Assembly (NCBI GenBank): GCA_964347615.1
Contig: CAYFZO010000006.1
Coordinates: 1-64,000, forward strand
DNA length: 64,000 bases
Reading direction: 5' to 3'
Source of the DNA: CAYFZO01 sp964347615
Lineage (GTDB): Bacteria; Pseudomonadota; Gammaproteobacteria; Poriferisulfidales; Oxydemutatoraceae
Part shown: positions 28,310 through 36,053 of the stretch, piece after piece
Layout: every line of letters begins with the position of its first letter
How positions within the stretch are numbered: position 1 is the first letter of the stretch
Translations under genes and position numbers: made by a program
Notes under the pieces: model-generated
Database searches by the model: none
What the model saw: only the letters and a program-made list of their open reading frames with translations
What the model was told of the DNA's origin: nothing

Positions 28310-28825
28310 CTACCGCGACACCATCGCAAACAGCAGGCCGCGTTCCTGCCACAGCCGCACTTTAAGCCATTGAGAGTGCAGCGTCAGCGGCACGGCGCCG
28401 CGCAGGACATCGGGAACCCCGCGGTGGACGCTAGGATTGTAGGGAATCTGATACACGGTGTGCATCCCTCCATGGTTGTCGTGCATCCGCAGTTGCGCCG
28501 CCGCCTTGCCTTGGATCTTGCAGACGCGACCGCCGGTCACCTGCCACGGCTTGTTCCTAATCCACAAGGGTTCGGTCAGGTTGACTGGCAGCGGTTTGAA
28601 GAATTCGCGCATCTCGTCCATGTCGCCTGGTCCCACCTCATGCAATTCTAAATTGAAAGGGTTAGTTGCAAGCGTTTCCAACTCGATGTGGTTGGTTGCG
28701 ACTTCATCGGCGATATACTGGTGGGCATCGCCGGCGAAAGTGCTGAAATAGTCGAAGATGTCGAGGCTGTCGCTGATTATGCCGAACGCTACCCCCAGTC
28801 CAATGAGCGCGTTAAGGCCAGGCAT
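28310..28825 (-). pseudogene. Duplicated, truncated anti-sigma-like gene
   Basis: 171 codons related to the C-terminal part of the anti-sigma-like gene at 29470-30105 (shared RIADEVATNH-type, GKAAAQLRMHD and VRLWQERGLLFA segments). It is diverged, and its N-terminal cytoplasmic region is missing. Similarity to the other copy continues non-coding to about 28887 (GTACTGCATCGCCGCCA) and then stops. It may still make a membrane protein (segment LNALIGLGVAFGII), but without a sigma-binding domain. Confidence 0.6.
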
Positions 28826-28887
28826 GAGGCAACAAGAACGCGAAAGCGTCGTACTGCATCGCCGCCACTGCGACCGCGACGATGAGA

Positions 28888-29146
28888 GTGTAAAAAATGT
28901 GGCATATCTCCATGTAAATAATTATATCAAGCAAACCACAACCTACTGGAAGAAAAAAATACTTATTAAACAAAAGGTTATAAGGGGTTGCGCAATCCCC
29001 GACCCTATTAGTGTCCTTTTGAAGCCGATTGGCAAGCGGGCGAAATACGAAAACTGCAAGCCGACCGTCGAGAAATTGAGGCGCAAATGGCGACTGATGC
29101 CGAGGAAGCCCAAGCCGTGATTCGTAGATTTATGTATATAATTCCT
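28888..29146. other. AT-rich spacer between duplicated blocks
   Basis: Much more AT-rich than its surroundings, especially 28890-28990. No intact gene is visible. On the plus strand 29038-29130 could encode a charged helical segment (EIRKLQADRREIEAQMAT), probably a gene fragment, which runs directly into the duplicated RES 3' end. Confidence 0.4.
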
Positions 29147-29417
29147 TTCCCCTGCAGGCCGGCGGCTCGATGAAGCTCATCAACGGCCCGACCCTCGACG
29201 CGCAAAACTGTCACGCGGCTTTTACGACGCCTACAAACAAATTCACGGGCTTTACTATCCGTCGTCGCTGACCAACCGTCCTGTAATAGCGCTGTATGAG
29301 CGGGCACCGGCGGCGGCGTTCCCGCCCTCCCCGCACTTCAACCGCCCCCTCAACGACCCGTTGCTCATCGAGCCGATGAGAAACTTCTGCCGCGATATCG
29401 GCTACGACTTCGTCTAA
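29147..29417 (+). pseudogene. Duplicate of RES toxin 3' end
   Basis: Identical by eye to 27987-28257 (offset 1160 bp), including the frameshifted segment and the TAA stop, but without any 5' part. The flanking anti-sigma sequences of the two blocks are clearly diverged, so the identity here is unexpected (see findings). Confidence 0.85.
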
Positions 29418-29469
29418 GCCCCGCGCAAACGCCTACGCCGCACGACAGCACCAACCGCGCGCGCTCCCC

Positions 29470-30105
29470 CTACCGCGACACCGTCGCAAACAGCAGGCCG
29501 CGTTCCTGCCACAGCCGCACTTCAAGCCCCTGGGAGTACAGCGTCAGCGGCACGGCACCGCGCAGGACGTCGGGAACCTCGCGGTGGGCACCGGGGTCGT
29601 AGGGAACCTGATACACGGTCTGCACGCCCCCGCGGTCGTCGTGCATCCGCAGTTGCGCCGCCGCCTTGCCCTGGATCGTGCAGAAGCGACCGCCGATCAT
29701 CCGCCACGGCGTATTCTCAAGCCGCGAGGATTCGATCAGGCTGAAGTTCAGCGGCTCGAAGAATCGGCGCACCGCGACCACGTCGTCCGACTGCACTTCA
29801 AGCGATTTCAACTTGAGGTGGTTGGTTGCGACTTCATCGGCGATACGCTGGTGGACGTCGGCGGTGAACGGTGCGAAGGCGCCGTACTGCATCGCCGCCA
29901 GCGCGACCGCGACGATCGAGACGGCGGCGGCGATACCCCAGTAGACCCGCACGCCGCGCGGCACCGCAACGCCGGCGTGCGCGCGCCCGGCGGTCTTGTC
30001 GGCCCGGGCGGCGAGTGCGTTCAGCTGCGCGAAGCGCCGCGCGGGCAGACGCTTGCCTTCGAGCAGCCGCGCGACCGCCTGCTTCATCGGCTCGCGCGCG
30101 CTCAC
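29470..30105 (-). CDS. Probable anti-sigma factor
   Basis: 211 residues. A ~50-residue basic cytoplasmic N-terminus (MKQAVARLLEGKRLPARRF) is followed by one membrane helix (VYWGIAAAVSIVAVALAAM) and a periplasmic domain with KIQGKAAAQLRMHD-like and VRLWQERGLLF segments. Its position, overlapping the ECF sigma gene by 4 bases, and its topology indicate a membrane anti-sigma factor holding the sigma factor until a signal (perhaps metal or oxidative stress, given the bufferin genes) is sensed. A truncated paralogue lies at 28310. Confidence 0.7.
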   Translation of the reverse strand: MSAREPMKQAVARLLEGKRLPARRFAQLNALAARADKTAGRAHAGVAVPRGVRVYWGIAAAVSIVAVALAAMQYGAFAPFTADVHQRIADEVATNHLKLKSLEVQSDDVVAVRRFFEPLNFSLIESSRLENTPWRMIGGRFCTIQGKAAAQLRMHDDRGGVQTVYQVPYDPGAHREVPDVLRGAVPLTLYSQGLEVRLWQERGLLFATVSR

Positions 30106-30566
30106 GCCGCCCCCTCGGTCTGCGCCGACACCCGCTTGCGCATGCGCGAGATGCGCGACAACACCGTCCCGCGGGGCAGTTCAAGCCACTGCGCGACCTC
30201 GCTCGTGGTGTAGCCTTCCACCGCCCACAGGAACAGGATCTCGCGGTCGGTCGGGTCGAAACCCGCCCACAGCGCTTCAAGCGTGTCGCGGTCGACCATC
30301 ACCTGTTCGAGCGTCGCGACGTCGAAGTCGAGATGCTTGCCGTCGTCGAAAGGCTCGGCTTGGACGCGCCGGCGGCGACGCCAGTCGTCGATGAACCGGT
30401 TGCGGATGATCCTCATCATGTAAAACTTGCTGATCTCGGCGACGCCGCGTCCCGAAGCCAGGTATCTCTCAAGCGCGTCCTGCAACAGGTCGCACGCCGC
30501 GTCGTCGTCGCCGGTCAGCGAACAGCAGTAGCGATACAGCTGGTCGAACAGCGCTTGGTCGAGCAT
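30102..30566 (-). CDS. ECF RNA polymerase sigma factor
   Basis: 154 residues with sigma region 2 (CDLLQDALERYL, then KFYMMRIIRNRFIDDWRRR) and region 4 helix-turn-helix (YTTSEVAQWLELPRGTVLSRISRMRKRV), and no region 3: the ECF layout. It is 1 bp downstream of bufC and overlaps the anti-sigma gene, so the whole bufABC-sigma-anti-sigma block may be one operon. ECF sigma factors accompany many bufferin loci; the likely target is the bufA promoter (autoregulation), which is inference. Confidence 0.88.
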   Translation of the reverse strand: MLDQALFDQLYRYCCSLTGDDDAACDLLQDALERYLASGRGVAEISKFYMMRIIRNRFIDDWRRRRRVQAEPFDDGKHLDFDVATLEQVMVDRDTLEALWAGFDPTDREILFLWAVEGYTTSEVAQWLELPRGTVLSRISRMRKRVSAQTEGAA

Positions 30567-30567
30567 C

Positions 30568-31410
30568 TCAACGCGGGGTTTCGGGGTCGGGATGGTCGGG
30601 GGCGAGACGGAACGCGCTCACCCAGCCCTTTTCGACCAGGGGCGGCAACGCCCGGTCGAGCCGCGCAAAGCGCCGCGACAAGACCCCGAGCGGCGCGCCT
30701 TTGATAATGTCCCCGAGCAGGCGGTAGGTCGTGCGCGAACAGCGCGCGACGGCCGGACGCAACCGGTCGCGGTGAACGCACAGCCGCTCGCCGCCGGCAG
30801 GCCACCCCGCGGGATACGCGCGCGTGCGCCAGATCGAAAGCAGCGGGTAATCCGAAGACACCAGCGACAGCGCACGGCTTGCCTGCAACGTGATCCGCGG
30901 GCGGTCGCGCTCGTCGACCCGCGAGAACGCCTCGAAGTCGAACCGCGCATCGTCCTCGGCGTAATGCGCGTCGTGATAGCAACGCTCCAGCCGCGCGAGG
31001 TCGGGCAGACAGGCGAGACGACGGTCGGCGCGGTTGTCGGGTTCTTCGCAATAGCGGCGCAGGAAGTCGGCGAACTGCCCGCCGTAATGATTGAGGTCGA
31101 CACGGCGGCTCGGGTGGAGCCGCACGTAGCCCGCCGCGACGCCGGAAAACCGCGCGTCGCCGAGCAGCTGCGCGCACACCGGGTAAACCTCGCGCAACGC
31201 ACGGATCAAGGCGCCGCGGAAGTTGCGCCGATAGACCGCGACGCTTTGCGCCCCCGACAGACCGCCCGCGGGAAGCACCTGCGCGACCAGCGCGTCGCCG
31301 CCTTCGAGCATCGCCCGCCTGAAGTTCTCCTGCAACGATTGCAAATCCACGACGTCCGCCTCTCCGCCCCGCGCGTTCAGACTACACCACCCCGCCGGCG
31401 GCGTTGTCAA
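30568..31410 (-). CDS. bufC: BufC-like protein (DUF2063)
   Basis: 280 residues of the DUF2063 family, named from its N-terminal putative DNA-binding-like domain (LQENFRRAMLEGG, VYRRNFRGALIRALREVYPV, GYVRLHPSRRVDLNHYGGQF). In bufferin and methanobactin-like pathways this protein is the partner of the DUF692 enzyme and helps deliver the precursor peptide. It overlaps the end of bufB by about 29 bases, consistent with coupling. Confidence 0.85.
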   Translation of the reverse strand: MTTPPAGWCSLNARGGEADVVDLQSLQENFRRAMLEGGDALVAQVLPAGGLSGAQSVAVYRRNFRGALIRALREVYPVCAQLLGDARFSGVAAGYVRLHPSRRVDLNHYGGQFADFLRRYCEEPDNRADRRLACLPDLARLERCYHDAHYAEDDARFDFEAFSRVDERDRPRITLQASRALSLVSSDYPLLSIWRTRAYPAGWPAGGERLCVHRDRLRPAVARCSRTTYRLLGDIIKGAPLGVLSRRFARLDRALPPLVEKGWVSAFRLAPDHPDPETPR

Positions 31411-32329
31411 CGCGCAAGCCTTGCGCCGACGGCGTACGGTCCGAGCAGGCGTTCAAGGCGGGCGACGGGCGCGACGCGGCGGCGATGATCCGCCGCGCCT
31501 TGTCCGCCTCGCCGAGCAGGGTTCCGAACGCGGGCAACGCGTTGTCCCATTCGATCAGCACCGGCACGTCGCGGCGCCTTGCGACGAACGTCTCGAACAA
31601 CCGCCACACCGGGTCGGCGACCGGGTGGTCGTGCGCGTCGAGCAGGAAGTCGCCGCAATCCTGAAACCCGCCCAGATGCACTTCGCGCACCCGTTCGAGC
31701 GGCAGACGTTCGAACACGTCCGAGACCCGCCAGCCGTGGTTGCGCACGTTGACGTGCCAGTTGTTGAGGTCGAGCAGGACGTCGCAGTCGGCGCGCGCGA
31801 CGACCGCGGCGAGGAAATCCATCTCGTCCATCGTCGAATGCCTGTAGGTGAGATAACTCGACACGTTCTCGATCAGGATGCGCTGGCCGAGGAAGTCCTG
31901 CGCCTCGCGGATCTTGAGCGCGACGCACTCGACCGCCTCCTCGGTGAACGGCAAAGGCAACAGGTCGTGCATCGGCGCGGCGCCGACCGAGGTGAAGCAC
32001 AGGTGATCCGAAATCCACAGCGCCTCGAAACGCCCGGCCAGACGCTTGACCGAGGCGAGGTAATCGTAATCGAGCGAGCCGACCGAGCCGAGCGACATGC
32101 CGACGCAATGCAGCGCCAGCGGGTAGTCGCGGCGCACCATCTCAAGGCCGTGCAACGCCGGGCCGCCCGGGGAGAGATAGTTGTCGGCGAGCGCCTCGAA
32201 CCAGCCGAGCGCCGGCTTGTCGCGCAGGACGTCGGCGACGTGCGCCTCGCGCAGACCCACGCCGACCAACGCGACGGCGTCGTCAGGCCGCTGCTCGTGC
32301 GCGGGAAACCGTGGCATGGACGTCGGCAT
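31382..32329 (-). CDS. bufB: BufB-like multinuclear iron oxidase (DUF692)
   Basis: About 315 residues from ATG 32329 (an upstream in-frame ATG is at 32371; neither has a clear ribosome site). TIM-barrel DUF692 motifs are all present: LHCVGMSLGS, WISDHLCF, IENVSSYLTY, LLDLNNWHVN, REVHLGGF and LIEWDN, supplying the His, Asp and Glu metal ligands. Enzymes of this family (MbnB is the model) use an iron cluster and O2 to modify cysteines. In bufferins they convert cysteines of BufA to thiooxazole-type heterocycles that bind copper. The final ~40 residues are low-complexity. Confidence 0.87.
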   Translation of the reverse strand: MPTSMPRFPAHEQRPDDAVALVGVGLREAHVADVLRDKPALGWFEALADNYLSPGGPALHGLEMVRRDYPLALHCVGMSLGSVGSLDYDYLASVKRLAGRFEALWISDHLCFTSVGAAPMHDLLPLPFTEEAVECVALKIREAQDFLGQRILIENVSSYLTYRHSTMDEMDFLAAVVARADCDVLLDLNNWHVNVRNHGWRVSDVFERLPLERVREVHLGGFQDCGDFLLDAHDHPVADPVWRLFETFVARRRDVPVLIEWDNALPAFGTLLGEADKARRIIAAASRPSPALNACSDRTPSAQGLRVDNAAGGVV

Positions 32330-32399
32330 CGGATCGGGCTTTCGTTGCGGAGTTGCGTTGCGGGCTTTCATTCGGAATGCTGCACCGCGCGCCGGCATT

Positions 32400-32557
32400 G
32401 CACGATGCACAGGCGCTTTGCCGTCCCGGCTCGGGCGACGCGAGGAACGAACGGGGGGCGGCTTGGGCGCAAAGGTTTCACTTCCGCGCACCCCGCACGA
32501 CGCACGGGTGTTTTGCCGTCCCGGCCCGGGCGACGCGAGGAACGGACGGGGGGCGGC
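32400..32557. repeat. 63-bp direct repeat between bufA and bufB
   Basis: 32400-32462 and 32495-32557 are near-identical (offset 95 bp), sharing GCCGTCCCGGC.CGGGCGACG and GAACG.ACGGGGGGCGGC. They occupy the ~300-bp gap between bufA and bufB (32330-32633), which has no gene of its own. The GC-rich, partly self-complementary sequence would form stable structures in the mRNA. Confidence 0.75.
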
Positions 32558-32633
32558 GCGACGTGGGCGTCGTGCAAGATGCCCCGCTTCACCGCGCCCC
32601 GTCCGCCGTCTCGCGGCACCGTCTCGCAACGGA

Positions 32634-32924
32634 TTACTTCGCGGGCTTGGTCGCGGCGACCATGCCGCCAGTGATCTTCTCGCAAGTCCCTTTCGGCACA
32701 TAGACCCACTCGTTGTCGTCGTTGTCGCGGGTCGCCTGCCCGGCGCAACCGTGCTTGCCGTCCAAAGCGCCGCAATCGTTCTTGCCGGCTTTGGCCACAC
32801 CCGCACACTTCTCCCACGTCTTGGGCGCATCGGGCACCGCCGCTTGCGCGCCGCCCATGAGCATCGCACCCGCCGCGAGGACGCCTGCGACCGTCGAGTT
32901 GATGAGTGTTCTTGTTTTGTCCAT
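32634..32924 (-). CDS. bufA: Bufferin precursor peptide (DUF2282)
   Basis: 96 residues. A signal peptide (VAGVLAAGAMLMGGAQA) is followed by a mature peptide with exactly four cysteines (40, 51, 60, 81) in the DUF2282 context: WEKCAG, KNDCGAL, HGCAGQA and VPKGTCEKI. This is the bufferin-1 pattern, a secreted ribosomal peptide whose core cysteines are modified by BufB/BufC and which sequesters copper in the periplasm. AGGAGA lies before the ATG. It is first in the leftward operon. No doxX-like bufD gene is adjacent. Confidence 0.88.
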   Translation of the reverse strand: MDKTRTLINSTVAGVLAAGAMLMGGAQAAVPDAPKTWEKCAGVAKAGKNDCGALDGKHGCAGQATRDNDDNEWVYVPKGTCEKITGGMVAATKPAK

Positions 32925-33265
32925 TGGTTTTCTCCTGTGATTGGTCGTTGATGATGCAGGGTCCGTGAGATCAGAGACCCCGGTGACAAAGACGAATCGG
33001 AGGGCCGTTTGATTGCGCGGGGTGGGGAGGATTAAGAAAATTTTGGCATACGAAAAGAAAAATTCCAGCTCCCCGTCAAAGCCCAGTCAATCAAACGACA
33101 GATCCCTGTTCCTTATCCCCTACTGAATGGTCTGATACAATCGCGCCATGCGACCAGATAAAAACATCATAGCCGCAAATTAAGTTGAGAAGTTGAGGGT
33201 GCTGTCAGAAAGCAGGAGAACTTTCGGTCGCTTCACCAAGCAATGAAAAACTGGAACTTCACATA
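32925..33265. other. Intergenic region between bufA and the AAA-DUF4276 pair
   Basis: A divergent promoter region. The left part should hold the bufA promoter (no clear ECF consensus recognised). On the plus strand an 11-codon open frame (33148-33183, MRPDKNIIAAN) follows an extended -10. Its start resembles the IAAN start of Xre-type proteins in this window (see 45221), so it may be the stub of a lost regulator. Confidence 0.3.
33113..33141 (+). promoter_or_regulatory. Candidate promoter for the AAA-DUF4276 pair
   Basis: An extended -10, TGATACAAT (33133-33141), lies 17 bp downstream of a weak -35 (TTATCC, 33113-33118). It is about 125 bp upstream of the ATPase start. Confidence 0.35.
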
Positions 33266-34555
33266 ATGGCAAAAATAGAAGGGTTCCGCATAAAAAACTT
33301 CAGGGTGCTGCAAGACGTTACTCTCGGCAGACTGTGGAACCAACGAGAGGTTAAACCCCTTAGCCCCCTAACAGCGGTTATCGGTAAAAACGGTGTCGGA
33401 AAAAGCAACTTGTTTGACGCATTTGGGTTTTTAGCTGATTGTTTAAAGCTTGGTGTTGAAGAAGCCTGTGATGCTCGAGGGCGTGGTGGCTTTGAAAAGA
33501 TATTGAGCCGAGGAAAAGAAGGACCGATTGAATTCGTAGTCTATTACAAAGAAAGCGGAAACTCGCGGCCGATTACTTACGAGCTATCCGTTGATCTTGA
33601 CGGTACCGGCCGCCCTTACGTTTCCAAAGAACACCTCCGACAACGGCGCACAGGAGAAAAATATGGTCAGCCACTTTCGTTTCTCGCGCTTAATGACGGA
33701 AAAGGCATTGCGTGGAAAGGCGACCAAGGAGGGTTTTCAATAGATGAAGAGCAGGCAAGAAGCAATTTGGTTTTAGCGCATATTAAAAAAAGCCGCGGAA
33801 TTAGAGAAGAACCTAAAGATACGGAAGACGTGGAATTGTCAGACAACAGAGAACTAGGCATTACCACGCTCGGCTCCCTAAAGCAGCATCCGAGAATTTC
33901 CGCCTTTCGAAAATTCATTCAGAGCTGGCACCTCAGCTATTTTACGCCGGATGCGGCACGTAGCCTTCCGCTTGCGGGCCCGCAAAAACATCTTAATGCT
34001 CACGGCGATAACCTTGGAAACGTGGTGCAGTTTATGGAACGTGAACACCCCGGGAAATTTCAGAATATCTTAGACCGCATCGCCAAGAAAATACCGGGAA
34101 TAGACAAAATCGACACGGAAAAAACCGAAGATAACCGCATACTTCTTCGATTCAACGACAAAGGGTTTGATGATCCGTTTTACGCTCAGCAAATGTCCGA
34201 TGGAACACTGAAGATATTTACATATCTGCTGATGCTTGAACACCCGGAACCGCCGCCGTTTCTTTGCATCGAGGAACCGGAAAACGGCTTGTATCACAAG
34301 CTGCTTGAAACGCTTGCTCAGGAGTTCAGAGAGCACGCCACCGGTCACGGAAGCAGGTCTCAGATTTTTGTTACAACGCACCAGCCTTACTTTGTTAACG
34401 CTCTGGAGCCAGAAGAGGTATGGGTGCTGGAAAAAAACGCCAGCGGATTCTCCGACGTCAAGCGCGCGAGTGACGATGAAACCGTGAAGAACATGGTGTC
34501 GGAAGGACTGCCCTTAGGGGGACTTTGGTACAGTGATTATTTAGATGCGAGGTAG
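33266..34555 (+). CDS. AAA family ATPase (AAA_21 type)
   Basis: 429 residues. It starts with an SMC/ABC-type strand (IEGFRIKNFRVLQDV). Walker A is IGKNGVGKSN near residue 38, QMSDGTLKIFTYL is the signature region, and CIEEPENGLYH near 334 is Walker B. FVTTHQPYFVNAL follows. The end overlaps the beginning of the DUF4276 frame. ATPase/TOPRIM-like pairs of this kind (PARIS AriA-AriB is the best known, with a different TOPRIM family) act in phage defence; the role here is inferred from that analogy and from the neighbourhood. Confidence 0.8.
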   Translation: MAKIEGFRIKNFRVLQDVTLGRLWNQREVKPLSPLTAVIGKNGVGKSNLFDAFGFLADCLKLGVEEACDARGRGGFEKILSRGKEGPIEFVVYYKESGNSRPITYELSVDLDGTGRPYVSKEHLRQRRTGEKYGQPLSFLALNDGKGIAWKGDQGGFSIDEEQARSNLVLAHIKKSRGIREEPKDTEDVELSDNRELGITTLGSLKQHPRISAFRKFIQSWHLSYFTPDAARSLPLAGPQKHLNAHGDNLGNVVQFMEREHPGKFQNILDRIAKKIPGIDKIDTEKTEDNRILLRFNDKGFDDPFYAQQMSDGTLKIFTYLLMLEHPEPPPFLCIEEPENGLYHKLLETLAQEFREHATGHGSRSQIFVTTHQPYFVNALEPEEVWVLEKNASGFSDVKRASDDETVKNMVSEGLPLGGLWYSDYLDAR

Positions 34556-34559
34556 CTTA

Positions 34560-35222
34560 ATGCGTCTTGAGGTATTAGTTGAAGACCAATCAGGGCAAAA
34601 AATGCTTGAGATTCTTATCCCTAAAATTGTTGGTGACGAACACACTTTCCGAGTTCATGCCTATAAAGGAATTGGCAACATCCCAAAAAATGTAGATAAG
34701 ATACCTACCGCTAAAAATCGTTTGCTTCTTAATAACCTTTCAAGGTTGCTTAAGGGACATGGAAAAACTTTTCTCCAAAGCGGTAACTACCAAAAATGTT
34801 GCGTGGTCGTAGTTTGCGACTTAGATGAAAAATGTTTAAAAGAATTCCGCAGGCAACTTCTTCAGGTTCTCAACAGGTGCACACATAAACCAAGAACTCA
34901 GTTTTGCATAGCTATAAAAGAAAGCGAAGCCTGGTTCCTGGGGGATACCCCAGCCGTCAAATCCGCATATCCAAGGGCAAGAGATAGGGTGCTTGACAAA
35001 TTCCAACGTGATTTTATCTCTGGCACTTGGGATTCTCTTGCCGACGCTGTCTTCCCCGGTGGCGCCAGAAAACTCCAAAATCAAGGGTGGCAGGCGATTG
35101 GCGCAGAAAAAATGAAGTGGGCTGAAAAAATCACGCCATATATGAAAGTAGACGACAATAAATCTTCCAGCTTTTGTTATTTCCGAGACAAAATGAGACA
35201 GATTCTTCAAACCAGCAATTAA
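34560..35222 (+). CDS. DUF4276 family TOPRIM-like protein
   Basis: 220 residues from ATG 34560, preceded by GAGGT at 34548; the frame is open from 34545. RLEVLVEDQSGQKMLEILIP gives the N-terminal glutamate motif, VVVCDLDEKC the acidic D-x-D motif, and IAIKESEAWFLGD the family's E-x-E-A-W signature. Together they resemble the metal-binding site of a TOPRIM fold, so it may be the nuclease effector controlled by the upstream ATPase. The pair is AT-rich relative to the chromosome. Confidence 0.75.
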   Translation: MRLEVLVEDQSGQKMLEILIPKIVGDEHTFRVHAYKGIGNIPKNVDKIPTAKNRLLLNNLSRLLKGHGKTFLQSGNYQKCCVVVVCDLDEKCLKEFRRQLLQVLNRCTHKPRTQFCIAIKESEAWFLGDTPAVKSAYPRARDRVLDKFQRDFISGTWDSLADAVFPGGARKLQNQGWQAIGAEKMKWAEKITPYMKVDDNKSSSFCYFRDKMRQILQTSN

Positions 35223-35237
35223 TTTCCCCTCACCCAA

Positions 35238-35395
35238 TCAACTTAACGTCCGCCCCCTATTCCGCGTCAGGGCGGCAACCGTATAACCGTCAAGTGTCTC
35301 AAGGAACCGCTTGGCGGCTCCACTCAGGATGCCCTCGAGCCGGCATCCGAGCATCGGTGCAGCCCACCACGTCAAGCGTGTTTTCCGTGAGCTAC
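35238..35395 (-). pseudogene. Remnant of an Rrf2/NsrR-like regulator gene, copy A
   Basis: The minus-strand codons read APMLGCRLEGILSGAAKRFL and ETLDGYTVAALTRN before a TGA at 35240-35238. This resembles the C-terminal part of Rrf2/NsrR regulators (C-x-L-x-GVL-x-EA-x-x-FL...LD-x-YT-x-ADL). The upstream part (ELTENTLDVV) is in a different frame. About 160 bp match copy B at 55155-55315. Confidence 0.6.
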
Positions 35396-35495
35396 TCGGC
35401 GTTTTCGCCCGCGCCGGCTGCTGATGAGAGACGCCTTTACACTGAGGGCAGGCTTACGGGATAATCGCCGCAATTCAGAAAACACGGAGACAACG

Positions 35496-36008
35496 ATGGT
35501 TACAGAATGGACACGAAACGACGTTTGGCAGAATATGCTGGATGCGGAACGGCTTGTTCGATACTACGAAGTGATTTTAGATCGGTGCCAACGTAATTAC
35601 ATGCTGCCTCGTTTTATCCTGCTTCTCGGAATGACGGGCGTATTGATATCTTTGCTGGAATTGGTTCCGGAAGGTTACAAAGACGCCATCCAAGCCGTCT
35701 CTAGCGTCATGGTGATCGCGGCACTTGCTTGGGACTCTCATGCCAACTACGCAGGAAAGGCGCTGGTATTACAGCAGGTCAGCGTTGAATGCATCAAACT
35801 GCAAGTCGAATGGCGGGTGCTGTGGAACGCCATCGAGACTCATACCATTGAAGACGAGAAAGCGCGGGAAAAAAACGCTTGCTTAAGTCGCAGGATCGCT
35901 GCTGTAACCGTACGCCCCGGAGATGCCGGTGTCCGGGAAGACCGAAAACTCAACCGGAAGTGCGCCAGGGATGCATATAAAGTGATGGCGGGGCGGTATG
36001 CGGTGTAA
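35496..36008 (+). CDS. Two-helix membrane protein, SLATT-like
   Basis: 170 residues from ATG 35496 (GGAG at 35485). Two membrane helices (about residues 39-56, RFILLLGMTGVLISLLEL, and 64-79, AIQAVSSVMVIAALAW) are flanked by an N-terminal helix and a long charged C-terminal helix. This is the layout of SLATT-type effectors, which are thought to open membranes in some defence systems. It lies just upstream of drmD on the same strand. It is not part of classical DISARM; a link to the downstream operon is inference. Confidence 0.55.
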   Translation: MVTEWTRNDVWQNMLDAERLVRYYEVILDRCQRNYMLPRFILLLGMTGVLISLLELVPEGYKDAIQAVSSVMVIAALAWDSHANYAGKALVLQQVSVECIKLQVEWRVLWNAIETHTIEDEKAREKNACLSRRIAAVTVRPGDAGVREDRKLNRKCARDAYKVMAGRYAV

Positions 36009-36053
36009 ATTAATTGGTTGCCATAATAAGAAGCTCTATGGCCCAACTTTACA

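Noticed and set aside
30592..32674. Several long plus-strand frames over bufB and bufC
   Set aside because: Antisense to genes with family motifs; no motifs of their own.
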